Assembly (NCBI RefSeq): GCF_000744775.1
Contig: NZ_JQMP01000001.1
Coordinates: forward strand, 1 to 64,000
From: Thermorudis peleae
GTDB lineage: Bacteria > Chloroflexota > Chloroflexia > Thermomicrobiales > Thermomicrobiaceae
Length of the DNA: 64,000 bases
Direction: 5' to 3'
Of this stretch, positions 52,401 through 61,105 are shown in pieces. The notes beneath the pieces were generated by a model, which saw nothing but the letters and a program-made list of their open reading frames with translations, searched no databases and had not been told where the DNA came from. The translations under genes and the position numbers were made by a program. How positions within the stretch are numbered: position 1 is the first letter of the stretch; each line of letters begins with the position of its first letter.

Positions 52401-53768
52401 TTATCGCACAGGCTCACCGCGGACAAGTGCGTGCGCGAGCGCGTTGTGCCGGGCAATGAGTGCAGGCAGATCGAGATCGACAATCTCCCCTTTCCAGACG
52501 CGGATTCGCCCATTCACGACGCTAAAGTCGACGTACGGCGGGTGGCAGAAGACAAGTGCTGCAACCGGATCGTGGACAGCTCCGCCGGCGAGATCGAGGC
52601 TATCGATACGCACGCCGATGAAATCAGCGGCCATTCCTGGGGCCAGCTGGCCAATGTCGTCACGGCCAAGGACTGCTGCCCCACCACGTGTTGCGAGCCA
52701 GAGGACTTGACGTGCAGTCAGTGCACCCGGGTCGCCGGTAATCCGGTGGAGCAGCAACGCGTTGCGTGCCTCGGCCAGCAAGTGTGAGCTGTCATTCGAG
52801 GCTGATCCGTCGACGCCGAGCCCGACCCGTGCGCCAGCCTGGAGCAGCGCGGGTACTGGGGCAATGCCCGACCCCAGGCGCATGTTTGATGTCGGGCAGT
52901 GTGCCACACCCGTTCGCGTGTGGCCGATGCGTCCGATTTCGTCCTCGGTGAGGTGCACCATGTGAGCATGCCAGACATCCGGACCAACCCAGCCAAGTTC
53001 TTCGGCAAGCTCAACAGGCCGCTTTCCAAAGGTTTCACGGCAGTAGGCAATCTCGTCTCGGGTCTCGGCCAAGTGCGTGTGCAGATGCACACCGTAGGCA
53101 CGTGCCAGTTCAGCGCTCTGCCGCATCAAGGTTGGTGAGACCGAGAATGGCGAACAGGGAGCGACGACGATCCGCACCATGGCGTAGCGCGCTGGATCAT
53201 GATAGTGCTCGATGACACGCCGGCAGTCACGGAGAATAGTCTCTTCGTCCTCGACGACCGCGTCCGGTGGTAGACCGCCGCGTGATTCGCCGACCGACAT
53301 TGAGCCACGTGCGGCGTGGAAGCGGATGCCGAGCTGTTGGGCAGCTTCGATCTGATCGTCAAGCCGCGAGCCATTTGGCCAGATGTAGGTATGATCCGCG
53401 GCCGTCGTACAGCCAGAACGGAGCAATTCGGCGATGGCCACCTGCGTGCTTACGCGTATCGCTTCTGGCGTAAGCCGTGCCCAGATCGGGTAGTGATACC
53501 GAAGCCAGGCAAAGAGGCCGACGTCCTGTGCCGCCGGGAGAGCACGGGTGAGGGTCTGGAAGAAATGGTGGTGCGTATTTACTAACCCAGGCAGCACCAC
53601 GTGGTTGGTGGCGTCAATCACGGTATCTGCATGCTCGGGAAGGGCTGTCGTTGGGCCAACAGCGCGGATGACATTGTCTTCAACGTAGATCCCGCCATCT
53701 TCCCATTCGGTCAGCGCATCGTCCATGGTCAGCAAACGACGCGCATGCCGAACCAGCAGGGTTCCCAT
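52401..53768 (-). CDS. 8-oxoguanine deaminase (guanine deaminase-like amidohydrolase)
   Basis: The 455-residue amidohydrolase has the first metal motif LPGLVNTHHHFFQTLTRA, GCTTAADHTYIWP, the HTHLAETRDE strand, VAHCPTSNMRLGSG and LGVDGSASNDSS. The NTHHHxxQTLTR form is that of 8-oxoguanine deaminases, which turn 8-oxoguanine into urate. Deamination of guanine or related pterins is the alternative. Start ATG 53768 has GAAGGGA upstream. It lies between the purine transporter and the glyoxylate genes. Confidence 0.88.
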   Translation of the reverse strand: MGTLLVRHARRLLTMDDALTEWEDGGIYVEDNVIRAVGPTTALPEHADTVIDATNHVVLPGLVNTHHHFFQTLTRALPAAQDVGLFAWLRYHYPIWARLTPEAIRVSTQVAIAELLRSGCTTAADHTYIWPNGSRLDDQIEAAQQLGIRFHAARGSMSVGESRGGLPPDAVVEDEETILRDCRRVIEHYHDPARYAMVRIVVAPCSPFSVSPTLMRQSAELARAYGVHLHTHLAETRDEIAYCRETFGKRPVELAEELGWVGPDVWHAHMVHLTEDEIGRIGHTRTGVAHCPTSNMRLGSGIAPVPALLQAGARVGLGVDGSASNDSSHLLAEARNALLLHRITGDPGALTARQVLWLATRGGAAVLGRDDIGQLAPGMAADFIGVRIDSLDLAGGAVHDPVAALVFCHPPYVDFSVVNGRIRVWKGEIVDLDLPALIARHNALAHALVRGEPVR

Positions 53769-53808
53769 CGCATGGTATCCCTTCACTCTGTCTACCACGA
53801 AAGGCGCG

Positions 53809-54735
53809 TTAGGCCCGTGCTTCACGCCGGTATGGCATGCCAAGAGCCGCCGGAGCACCAAGCCGTTGCCGGGCCACAGCTTGCGTTGTTATGAGGAGGA
53901 CCAGAATAGTCGCTACGTACGGCAGCATATTGAGAAAGAAAGCTGAGACGGCGACGCCAGCTGCCTGGAGCAGAAACTGGGCTGCTTCCACACTGCCGAA
54001 GAGATAGGCGCCGAGGACCGCGCGCAACGGATTCCACGTAGCGAACACAACGAGCGCGACTGCGATCCATCCACGGCCTGCGGTAATGTTCTCTGTCCAC
54101 GACGGATTCGTGCCAAGGGCAATGGCAGCGCCGCCCAGGCCGGCAAACATGCCGCCGACAATGACGGCTACTGAGCGCAGGAGCGGCACACTATGGCCCA
54201 TCGCATCAACCGTTGCAGGGCTGTCGCCAACCGCACGGATCAGAAGCCCGAGGTGAGTGCGGAAGAGCACAATCCAGAGGCCAATCGCAAGCACGTAGGA
54301 CAGGTAGGTAAGTGCGTTTTGGCGGAAGAAGATTGGACCGAGAATAGGGATGTCGGCAAGCAGGGGTAGCGCCATGGCGCGAAACGAGACGGGGGCTGCC
54401 TGGCCAACGAGTGGTTTGCTGAGGAACGAGGCAAGGCCGGTCGCGAAGAGCGTCAGCGCAAGGCCACTGACGATCTGATCAGCGCCAAAGGTAACGGTGA
54501 GCACGGCGTGCAGTGCTGCAAGCAATCCGCCGGCAAAAAGGCTCGCGAGCAGGCCAAGCCAGAGGTTGCCAGTCCACACTGTCGTGGCAAAGCCGGCGAG
54601 AGCTCCGATCAGCATCATGCCTTCCACGCCAAGGTTCATCACGCCAGAGCGCTCAGCCAATACTTCACCAAGTGCCGCAAGCAAGAGCGCTGTCCCAGAG
54701 CTGACGGCAGCTGCCAGTGCTGCGATGAGAATCAT
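53809..54735 (-). CDS. BMP-type ABC transporter permease (second permease)
   Basis: The 308-residue product is a LivH/BPD_transp_2-type permease with about eight spans. It has ALGEVLAERSGVMNLGVEGMML at the start, FGADQIVSGLALTLFATGL, and the EAA-like cytosolic loop RAVGDSPATVDAMG. It forms the channel with the adjacent permease. ATG 54735 with AAGGGA upstream is preferred to a GTG at 54768. Substrate by context: purine nucleosides or bases. Confidence 0.92.
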   Translation of the reverse strand: MILIAALAAAVSSGTALLLAALGEVLAERSGVMNLGVEGMMLIGALAGFATTVWTGNLWLGLLASLFAGGLLAALHAVLTVTFGADQIVSGLALTLFATGLASFLSKPLVGQAAPVSFRAMALPLLADIPILGPIFFRQNALTYLSYVLAIGLWIVLFRTHLGLLIRAVGDSPATVDAMGHSVPLLRSVAVIVGGMFAGLGGAAIALGTNPSWTENITAGRGWIAVALVVFATWNPLRAVLGAYLFGSVEAAQFLLQAAGVAVSAFFLNMLPYVATILVLLITTQAVARQRLGAPAALGMPYRREARA

Positions 54736-54769
54736 CGTCCCTTGCCTTCCGCTCGCTTTACCTGCCACG

Positions 54770-55912
54770 CTACTCGGCTGGTGCTGAAACGGCTGATGCT
54801 GAAGAGGTGCGTTGTCGTGTCCACGTTAGCCGGTAGCGACGAAGAACTTCGGTGCACAGCAAGTAACACAGAATCATCGTGCCCTGGAGCATCGGCGCGA
54901 TGGCCGCTGGAAGTCCGAGGCTCATCTGTAGCTGGTCGCCCCCGACTAAAAGCCCGGCAAAGAGCACTGCAGCGACGATCGTTGCCCATGGATTAAGCTG
55001 GGCGAGCCAGGCAACAATAATCGCGGTATACCCATAGCCTGGCGAGAAATTGCGCTGGAGCTGATGGGCAACTCCAGCAAGCTCACTCATCCCGGCAATA
55101 CCGGCGAGTCCCCCGCTGACAAGCATGACGAGCACAATGTTGCGCGCAACCGGCATTCCTGCGTAGTGGGCAGCGCGCACATTCTCGCCAATGACGCGAA
55201 TCTCATATCCCCAGCGTGTCCAGCGGAACACGGCCCATAGGAGAGCTGCGGCAATAATCCCAAAGGCAAGCCCGAGATGAATGTTGGTCGTGCCGAGCCG
55301 TGGAAGTGACGCCGCGTCTGGAAGTTCGCGTGTGCCAGGGAAGCCATACCCATGCGGGTTTTTCCACGGACCATGCACCAAATATTCGGAAAGGAGGATG
55401 GCAACGTAGTTGAGCATCAGGCTGGTAATGATCTCATTGACGCCTGCCCATGCCCGAAGGAGACCAGGAATGAGCGCCCAGGCTGCCCCGCCGAGAAAGC
55501 CAGCGAGCAGCATGGCCGGAATGAGTATCAGCGCTGGGGCTGTGGGCAGGATGAAGAGGGCTGTGCCGGTTGCGGCGATTGCCCCGAGATAAAACTGCCC
55601 CTCACCACCAATATTCCAGACACGCATGCGGTAGGCAACCCCAAGCCCAAGGGCGATGAGGAGCAGCGGCGTCGCCTTCACGAGTGTTTCTTCTAGGGCA
55701 TAGACTGAGCCGAACGCGCCGAGAACCATTGCGCGATAGACCGTGATCGGGTTAGCACGTAGTGCGAGCAGCACGATGCTGCCGATGAGGAGCGCGAGGA
55801 CAAGGGCGAGGAGCGGAGCAACGACTTGGGTGACGCGTGAGGGGGTGAACCGCCGCTCGATGCGCAAACGTGCCCGCCGCACACTGGGTGTCGTCTGTGC
55901 TGATACAGCCAT
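54770..55912 (-). CDS. BMP-type ABC transporter permease (first permease)
   Basis: The 380-residue product has a basic N-terminus and about nine hydrophobic segments. The signature features are YRMRVWNIGGEGQFYLGA, WAGVNEIITSLMLNYVA, the coupling loop RVIGENVRAAHYAGM and GYGYTAIIVAWLAQLNP. This is the longer of the two permeases in YufOPQ/NupABC-like nucleoside importers. The start (55912 or 55921) overlaps or abuts the ATPase stop; 55912 has AGGA at 8 bases. Confidence 0.92.
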   Translation of the reverse strand: MAVSAQTTPSVRRARLRIERRFTPSRVTQVVAPLLALVLALLIGSIVLLALRANPITVYRAMVLGAFGSVYALEETLVKATPLLLIALGLGVAYRMRVWNIGGEGQFYLGAIAATGTALFILPTAPALILIPAMLLAGFLGGAAWALIPGLLRAWAGVNEIITSLMLNYVAILLSEYLVHGPWKNPHGYGFPGTRELPDAASLPRLGTTNIHLGLAFGIIAAALLWAVFRWTRWGYEIRVIGENVRAAHYAGMPVARNIVLVMLVSGGLAGIAGMSELAGVAHQLQRNFSPGYGYTAIIVAWLAQLNPWATIVAAVLFAGLLVGGDQLQMSLGLPAAIAPMLQGTMILCYLLCTEVLRRYRLTWTRQRTSSASAVSAPAE

Positions 55913-55914
55913 GC

Positions 55915-57483
55915 TCACCATCCTGCCTGCTCAGTGCTTGCTAAGGGTGATGCAGTAACGGTCGTGCCTGGCACGATGCCAGCCATGAGTAGTCCGAGTT
56001 GTTCGCGCTCGGCAGTCTCAGCGGGTACCATGCCAACAAGGCGGCCTTCGTACATGACGCCGATCCGGTCAGACAGCGCAAGAATCTCGTCGAGATCTTC
56101 GGAAATCAGCAGAATGCCAACGCCGGCAGCTCGTTGCTCAAGGAGGAGCTGATAGATCGCCTCAATCGCGCCAATGTCGACGCCGCGCGTTGGGTGCATG
56201 GCAATAAGCAAGCGCGGATGCTGGGCTAGTTCGCGCCCGAGCAGCAACTTCTGTTGATTGCCTCCCGAAAGCATGCCCACGGGTACATCGACACGCGACG
56301 GGACGATCTGATAGATCTGGACGAGGTCCTCAGCGAACCGCCGGATCATTGGGCGGCGCAAGACCGGTCCCTGCGCATAGGGCTGGCGCTGGTACGCGCG
56401 GAGAACGGCATTTTCCCACACCGGTAATCCACCGACTAACCCAGTGCCGAGGCGATCTTCCGGCACATACGCGATGCCAGCGGCGATAAAGTCGCGTGGA
56501 GGGCGGCCGGCCAGTTCGCGATCACCAAGGCGAATTGATCCCCTGGCAACGCGTCGCACACCAGCCAGCGCTTCGGCCAACTCGCGCTGACCGTTCCCTG
56601 CAACGCCAGCGATCCCGACAATCTCTCCTGCATGGATCGTCAGATCAAGGCCTGGAATCGCCAACCGCCCGCGGTCATCGTGCACGTGCAAGTCACGTAC
56701 GGTAAGCAAGGCTGGCCCCGGCGTAGCCGGTGTGCGGCGCTCGGGGAGCACGACGTCGCGGCCAACCATCATGCGGGCAAGTTCGCGTTGGTCGGCCTCG
56801 TGAGCTGCAACCGTGCCAACGACTTGCCCACGCCGGAGCACCGTGATGCGATCAGCGACGGCGAGTACTTCGCGCAACTTGTGTGAGATGAAGATGATGC
56901 AAAGACCCTGTGCGGCCATCGCCCGCAATGTTGTCAGCAACTGAGCAGATTCTTGCGGGGTGAGGACCGCGGTTGGCTCATCAAAGATGAGCACACGGGC
57001 ACCGTAACAGAGTAAGCGCACAATCTCAACCCGTTGCCGTTCGCCAAGCGAGAGTTGCCACACGGGCGTCTCTGGCGCGACTGGCAGCCCGTATTGCTCG
57101 CTTAACTGCCGGAGCTGGCGGCTCACCTTGGCGGTATCAAGCCACAGGCCGTGCTCACGTGCGCCGAGCACCACGTTCTCGGCGACCGTCAGCGCGTCGA
57201 CCAGCATGAAGTGCTGGTACACCATGCCAATGCCAAGGCGGATGGCGTCGCGTGGAGAACGCAGGGTGACTGGCTTGCCGTCGATCAGAATATGCCCAGC
57301 GTCCGGCCGGTACAGTCCCGCAAGGATGCTCATCAGCGTCGATTTCCCAGCCCCGTTCTCACCAAGCAGGGCATGGACTTCCCCAGCCCAAGCCCGAAAG
57401 GAGATCGCATCATTAGCCAGCACGTCTCCAAACCGCTTGGTGATGGTGATCATCTCGACCGCTGGACAGGCTTCACTTGCCAT
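55915..57483 (-). CDS. BMP-type ABC transporter ATP-binding protein, two ATPase domains
   Basis: The 522-residue product has two cassettes. The first has GENGAGKST, LSLGERQRVEI and IFDEPTAVLT. The second has IAGVAGNGQRELAEAL, an altered P-loop, then LSGGNQQKLLLGREL and IAMHPTRGVDIGA. The asymmetric pair is typical of RbsA/YufO-type importers. It powers uptake through the two permeases encoded downstream. GGGGAG precedes the ATG. Confidence 0.95.
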   Translation of the reverse strand: MASEACPAVEMITITKRFGDVLANDAISFRAWAGEVHALLGENGAGKSTLMSILAGLYRPDAGHILIDGKPVTLRSPRDAIRLGIGMVYQHFMLVDALTVAENVVLGAREHGLWLDTAKVSRQLRQLSEQYGLPVAPETPVWQLSLGERQRVEIVRLLCYGARVLIFDEPTAVLTPQESAQLLTTLRAMAAQGLCIIFISHKLREVLAVADRITVLRRGQVVGTVAAHEADQRELARMMVGRDVVLPERRTPATPGPALLTVRDLHVHDDRGRLAIPGLDLTIHAGEIVGIAGVAGNGQRELAEALAGVRRVARGSIRLGDRELAGRPPRDFIAAGIAYVPEDRLGTGLVGGLPVWENAVLRAYQRQPYAQGPVLRRPMIRRFAEDLVQIYQIVPSRVDVPVGMLSGGNQQKLLLGRELAQHPRLLIAMHPTRGVDIGAIEAIYQLLLEQRAAGVGILLISEDLDEILALSDRIGVMYEGRLVGMVPAETAEREQLGLLMAGIVPGTTVTASPLASTEQAGW

Positions 57484-57528
57484 GCAGCGCTCCCCTATCG
57501 TCTGTCGTGCCTGCGGTCGGTGAGAGGC

Positions 57529-58698
57529 TTACTGGGGGATCGTCCCCTCAACGCCCTCAACAAACCAGTTCATGTTGAGAATCTGGTCGCCAGTCATTGA
57601 CTGTCCTTGTGGTATCTTCACCTGGCCTTGTTGATCTTTCAGTGGTCCAGCAAAGACGGTGAAGATTGTTTTCTCACCGCTCTTGAACTTGTTGACCTCC
57701 GCCTCAATCTGTTGCTTGATATCAGCTGGCACCATCGTGTTTAGTGGCGCAAGGTCAACAATACCGTCTTTCCAGCCGCCCCAGTATTGCTCCGATTTCC
57801 AGGTGCCTGCCTTTACTTGCTGCACAAGCTGCGTATAGTAGACACCCCAATGCCAAATTGGGCTCGTCAAGTTGGCATGTGGCGCGGCATTGTGCATGTC
57901 GCTATCATACCCTATGCCGTAAACATTGCGGGCTTCAGCGGCTTGCTGTGTTGCCGGCGAATCTTGATGCTGGGCAACGACATCGGCGCCGCTGTCGATG
58001 AGCGATTCAGCTGCCTGGCGCTCTTTCTGCGGGTCATACCAGGTGTTGGTCCAGACGACTTTGACCTTTGCGGCAGGGTTGACGGCTCGTACGCCAAGCG
58101 TAAATGCGTTGATGCCGCGGATCACTTCGGGGATTGGGAATGCGGCAACATACCCGAGGACGTTGCGTTTTGTCATCTTGCCGGCCAGCATCCCTGAGAC
58201 GTAACGTGGCTCTTCGATCTTGCCGAAAGCTGTCCCGACGTTTTTCGCCGTCTTGTAGCCAGAGATGTGAATGAAGACGGTATCAGGGAACTCTTGCGCG
58301 ACTTTGAGGGTTGAGTCCATGTAGCCGAAGGAGCAGGTCACGATGATCTTGAATCCTTTGCGGGCAAAGTCCCGGATGACGCGCTCGGCGTCCGCTGGAT
58401 TTTCCGGCACATTTTCCTGGTAGGCTGTTTCAATATCGGGGAATTTTTGCTGAATTTCTTGGCGCCCTTGGTCGTGGGCCCAACTCCAACCCGCGTCGCC
58501 GACTGGCGCTGGATAGACAAAGGCGACTTTGAGCTTGCCACTACTTGTGGCCGTGCCACCGCTTGTGCTTGCGGCGGCCTTCGTCGCCGTTGGCGCAGCT
58601 CCACCACTCGCTGGCGTTGGCGTTGGGCTGCTCGCTTGGCCACACGCCGTTGCGACGGTCATGCCGATCATGGCTTTGATGAGGTCGCGACGTTTCAT
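57529..58698 (-). CDS. BMP/PnrA-family substrate-binding lipoprotein
   Basis: The 389-residue product has a signal peptide with lipobox ATAC (C19) and a Ser/Thr/Ala-rich linker. A periplasmic-binding fold of the basic-membrane-protein family follows: VAFVYPAPVGDAGWSWAHDQG, SFGYMDSTLKVAQEFPD, GADVVAQHQDSPATQQAAE and GIGYDSDMH. Members bind purine nucleosides or, in related clusters, bases such as urate precursors. GGAGGAGG lies before the ATG. It is the first gene of the transporter set. Confidence 0.93.
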   Translation of the reverse strand: MKRRDLIKAMIGMTVATACGQASSPTPTPASGGAAPTATKAAASTSGGTATSSGKLKVAFVYPAPVGDAGWSWAHDQGRQEIQQKFPDIETAYQENVPENPADAERVIRDFARKGFKIIVTCSFGYMDSTLKVAQEFPDTVFIHISGYKTAKNVGTAFGKIEEPRYVSGMLAGKMTKRNVLGYVAAFPIPEVIRGINAFTLGVRAVNPAAKVKVVWTNTWYDPQKERQAAESLIDSGADVVAQHQDSPATQQAAEARNVYGIGYDSDMHNAAPHANLTSPIWHWGVYYTQLVQQVKAGTWKSEQYWGGWKDGIVDLAPLNTMVPADIKQQIEAEVNKFKSGEKTIFTVFAGPLKDQQGQVKIPQGQSMTGDQILNMNWFVEGVEGTIPQ

Positions 58699-58883
58699 CG
58701 TCCTCCTCCATCTTCCGGCCCCGTGCTCTGCGCCGTTCTGCTGGTAAGCAGATGAGGGGCCGTGACAGTACGATTGCCCTCACTGTTGTCCGTCATCAGC
58801 AGCGGTCCACATCCCCTATCCAGAGCGTCATGCTGCGTTGGTGGGGCGCGTGATTCCTTGTGATCAGCCGGTGTCCTGCACAT
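58695..58883 (-). CDS. Candidate 62-residue ORF coupled to the binding-protein gene
   Basis: An ATG at 58883 follows a perfect AGGAGG by 7 bases, and the TGA overlaps the binding-protein start as ATGA. The product (MCRTPADHKESRAPP..., ending STGPEDGGGR) is hydrophilic and matches nothing I know. It may be a small protein, a translation-coupling leader, or chance. The region between the xanthine dehydrogenase stop and the transporter has no other gene. Confidence 0.4.
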   Translation of the reverse strand: MCRTPADHKESRAPPTQHDALDRGCGPLLMTDNSEGNRTVTAPHLLTSRTAQSTGPEDGGGR

Positions 58884-58915
58884 CTATCTGCCTCCTGTCG
58901 AATGCAGGCAACTGC

Positions 58916-61105
58916 TTAACGCAGCGCGGGTGCCTGATGATGCTGAGCTGCTCCTAACGCATCTAACACTCGCTCTGGCGTCATTGGCAGGCGTGTGATC
59001 CACACCCCAACGGCATCGTGAATCGCGATCGCGACGGCAGCGGCAAACGGCACCAGTGGCATCTCGGCCATGCCGCGTGCTCCGTAGGGACCATTCGGAT
59101 CGTCATGTTCGAGGATGACCGGGATGATCTCCTCGGGCATGTCGAGCACAGTCGGAAGCAAATATGTGCTGAAGTTTGGTGTCAGGATCTTGCCATCACG
59201 GACCTGGAAGTGCTCGAGCAGCGCGAAGCCGAGTGCCTGGGCAAGGCATCCCTCGATTTGCCCCTCGACTTGCTGGCGGTTGATTGCTCGGCCAACATCG
59301 TGCACACTGATAACACGCACGACACGAACTTGCCCGGTGATTATGTTCACCTCCACCTCTACGGCCTGCGCCGTGTAGCCGTAGCAGTAGTTGGGGATGC
59401 ATTCGCCGGTCTCTGGGTCAAGCGGCGTCGTGCGTGGCGGGCGAAACTGAACGGTGGCGCTAACGTGCTCAGCGTCCGTTTCGTGCCACTTGCGGAGCGC
59501 TTCACGAGCAGCATCGTGTACTGCTCGCCCACCCATCAGTGTCATCCGCGAGGCTGAAGCGCTGCCAGCGTTGGGCGCTTCTGCACTATCGGCGCAGATT
59601 AACTCGATCCGCTCAAGCGGTAAACCGAGTGTTTCAGCCGCAATCTGCCGCAGGATCGTGTGGGCTCCTTGGCCAACGTCAGCTGCGCCAATGCGAACGC
59701 AGGCGCGCTCCAGGTCGCCACGGCCGAAGAGTTCAACGGTGGCCGTAGCCTGTTCGGGATAGCCGAAGGAGTAGCCGAGGTTCTTGATCCCACAGGCCAG
59801 CCCAACGCCGCGGCGGAGATGTGGGGCTGGATGCTCGCGTGGCTGGCCGTAGCCGAGCCGCGCTCGAGCTTCGTCAACACAGCGCTCGAGGACAAGCGGC
59901 GCACTAACGCCTGGTGGTAGCGGATGCCCGGTCGGCTCGATACTGCCTTCATGGTAGATGTTGCGGCGGCGGAGCTCACTCGGATCAATGCCCAGCGCAT
60001 GGGCAAGTTTTGTGACCATGATCTCCGCGGCAAAGTGTGCCTGTGGTGCGCCAAAGCCGCGGAACGCCCCGGTTGGCGGATTGTTTGTGTAGACGGCGTA
60101 GCCGTCAACCCAAATATTCGGCACTTCATAGCAGCCGGAGGCGAAGAGCGCGGCGACTTTGATCACCTCCGCGCTTGTGGAAGCATATGCGCCACCATCA
60201 GCCAGAATGTCTGCCTGCACAGCTGTGATCCTGCCGTCGCGTCGAGCGCCCCAGCGACAGCGAATCCGCACCGGGTGACGCTTATGGTGGCCAATGGTTG
60301 TCTCTTCGCGACTCCAGACGATGGCGACCGGACGGCGCAGCTTCCATGCGGCCAGGGCAAGCAGCGGCTGCACGTTCAAGTCCTCGCGTCCGCCGAAAGC
60401 GCCGCCAATTGCTGCATAACGAATGACTACCTGCTCCTCAGGTAAGCCAAGGATTTTGGCGATCTGCCGTCGATCTTCGTGGAGCCATTGCCCAGCGGTT
60501 TCGACGACAACCCGTCCATGCTCGTCAATGTAGGCAATGCCAGCATCAGGCTGCAGGTAGGCATGCTCTTGCCAAGACGTCTGAAACTCCCCCTCGACTG
60601 TCACATCGGCTTCAGCAAAGCCACGAGCAATATCCCCTTTGCGAATTGGCACATGGAGCAGGAGGTTCGTGCCACGCGCAGGATGGACCAGTGGGGCATC
60701 GGGGTCAAGTGCGCGCTCTGGGTCAGTGATCGCGGGCAAGTCTTCGTATTCGACGATGACACGGCGCGCGCCTTCTTCAGCGGCGTCTTTGCTCTCAGCG
60801 AGCACGAGTGCAACCTTGTCGCCTTCGTAACGGACAACGTCGCTGCAGAGCAATGGCTGGTCTTCGGTGATCAAGCCATAGGCGTTGTATGGCACGTCTG
60901 CAGCAGTGAGCACGGCGACGACGCCGGGATAGGCACGTGCAGCCTGCGTATCGAGCCGGGTGATCCGCGCGTGGACGCGGTGAGCAAAGACCACTTTCCC
61001 GTAGAGCATGCCCGGCCGAACGAGGTCGGCCGGATAGCACGCTTTGCCGGTAACCTTGTCAAGTGCATCGACTCTCGGCAGCGCAGCGCCAATTACTTCG
61101 GACAT
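58916..61105 (-). CDS. Xanthine dehydrogenase molybdenum-binding subunit
   Basis: The 729-residue product has the hammerhead domain (about 1-125) and molybdopterin domains with AAIGGAFGGRED, TGAFRGFGAPQAHFAAE, IGAADVGQGAHTILRQIAAE and the catalytic-glutamate segment GARGMAEMPLV. The GAFRGFG arginine is the residue that orients purine substrates in true xanthine dehydrogenases. It oxidises hypoxanthine/xanthine to urate with the FAD/FeS subunit, whose stop it overlaps by 13 bases. GGAG-type ribosome sites lie inside that overlap. Confidence 0.92.
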   Translation of the reverse strand: MSEVIGAALPRVDALDKVTGKACYPADLVRPGMLYGKVVFAHRVHARITRLDTQAARAYPGVVAVLTAADVPYNAYGLITEDQPLLCSDVVRYEGDKVALVLAESKDAAEEGARRVIVEYEDLPAITDPERALDPDAPLVHPARGTNLLLHVPIRKGDIARGFAEADVTVEGEFQTSWQEHAYLQPDAGIAYIDEHGRVVVETAGQWLHEDRRQIAKILGLPEEQVVIRYAAIGGAFGGREDLNVQPLLALAAWKLRRPVAIVWSREETTIGHHKRHPVRIRCRWGARRDGRITAVQADILADGGAYASTSAEVIKVAALFASGCYEVPNIWVDGYAVYTNNPPTGAFRGFGAPQAHFAAEIMVTKLAHALGIDPSELRRRNIYHEGSIEPTGHPLPPGVSAPLVLERCVDEARARLGYGQPREHPAPHLRRGVGLACGIKNLGYSFGYPEQATATVELFGRGDLERACVRIGAADVGQGAHTILRQIAAETLGLPLERIELICADSAEAPNAGSASASRMTLMGGRAVHDAAREALRKWHETDAEHVSATVQFRPPRTTPLDPETGECIPNYCYGYTAQAVEVEVNIITGQVRVVRVISVHDVGRAINRQQVEGQIEGCLAQALGFALLEHFQVRDGKILTPNFSTYLLPTVLDMPEEIIPVILEHDDPNGPYGARGMAEMPLVPFAAAVAIAIHDAVGVWITRLPMTPERVLDALGAAQHHQAPALR

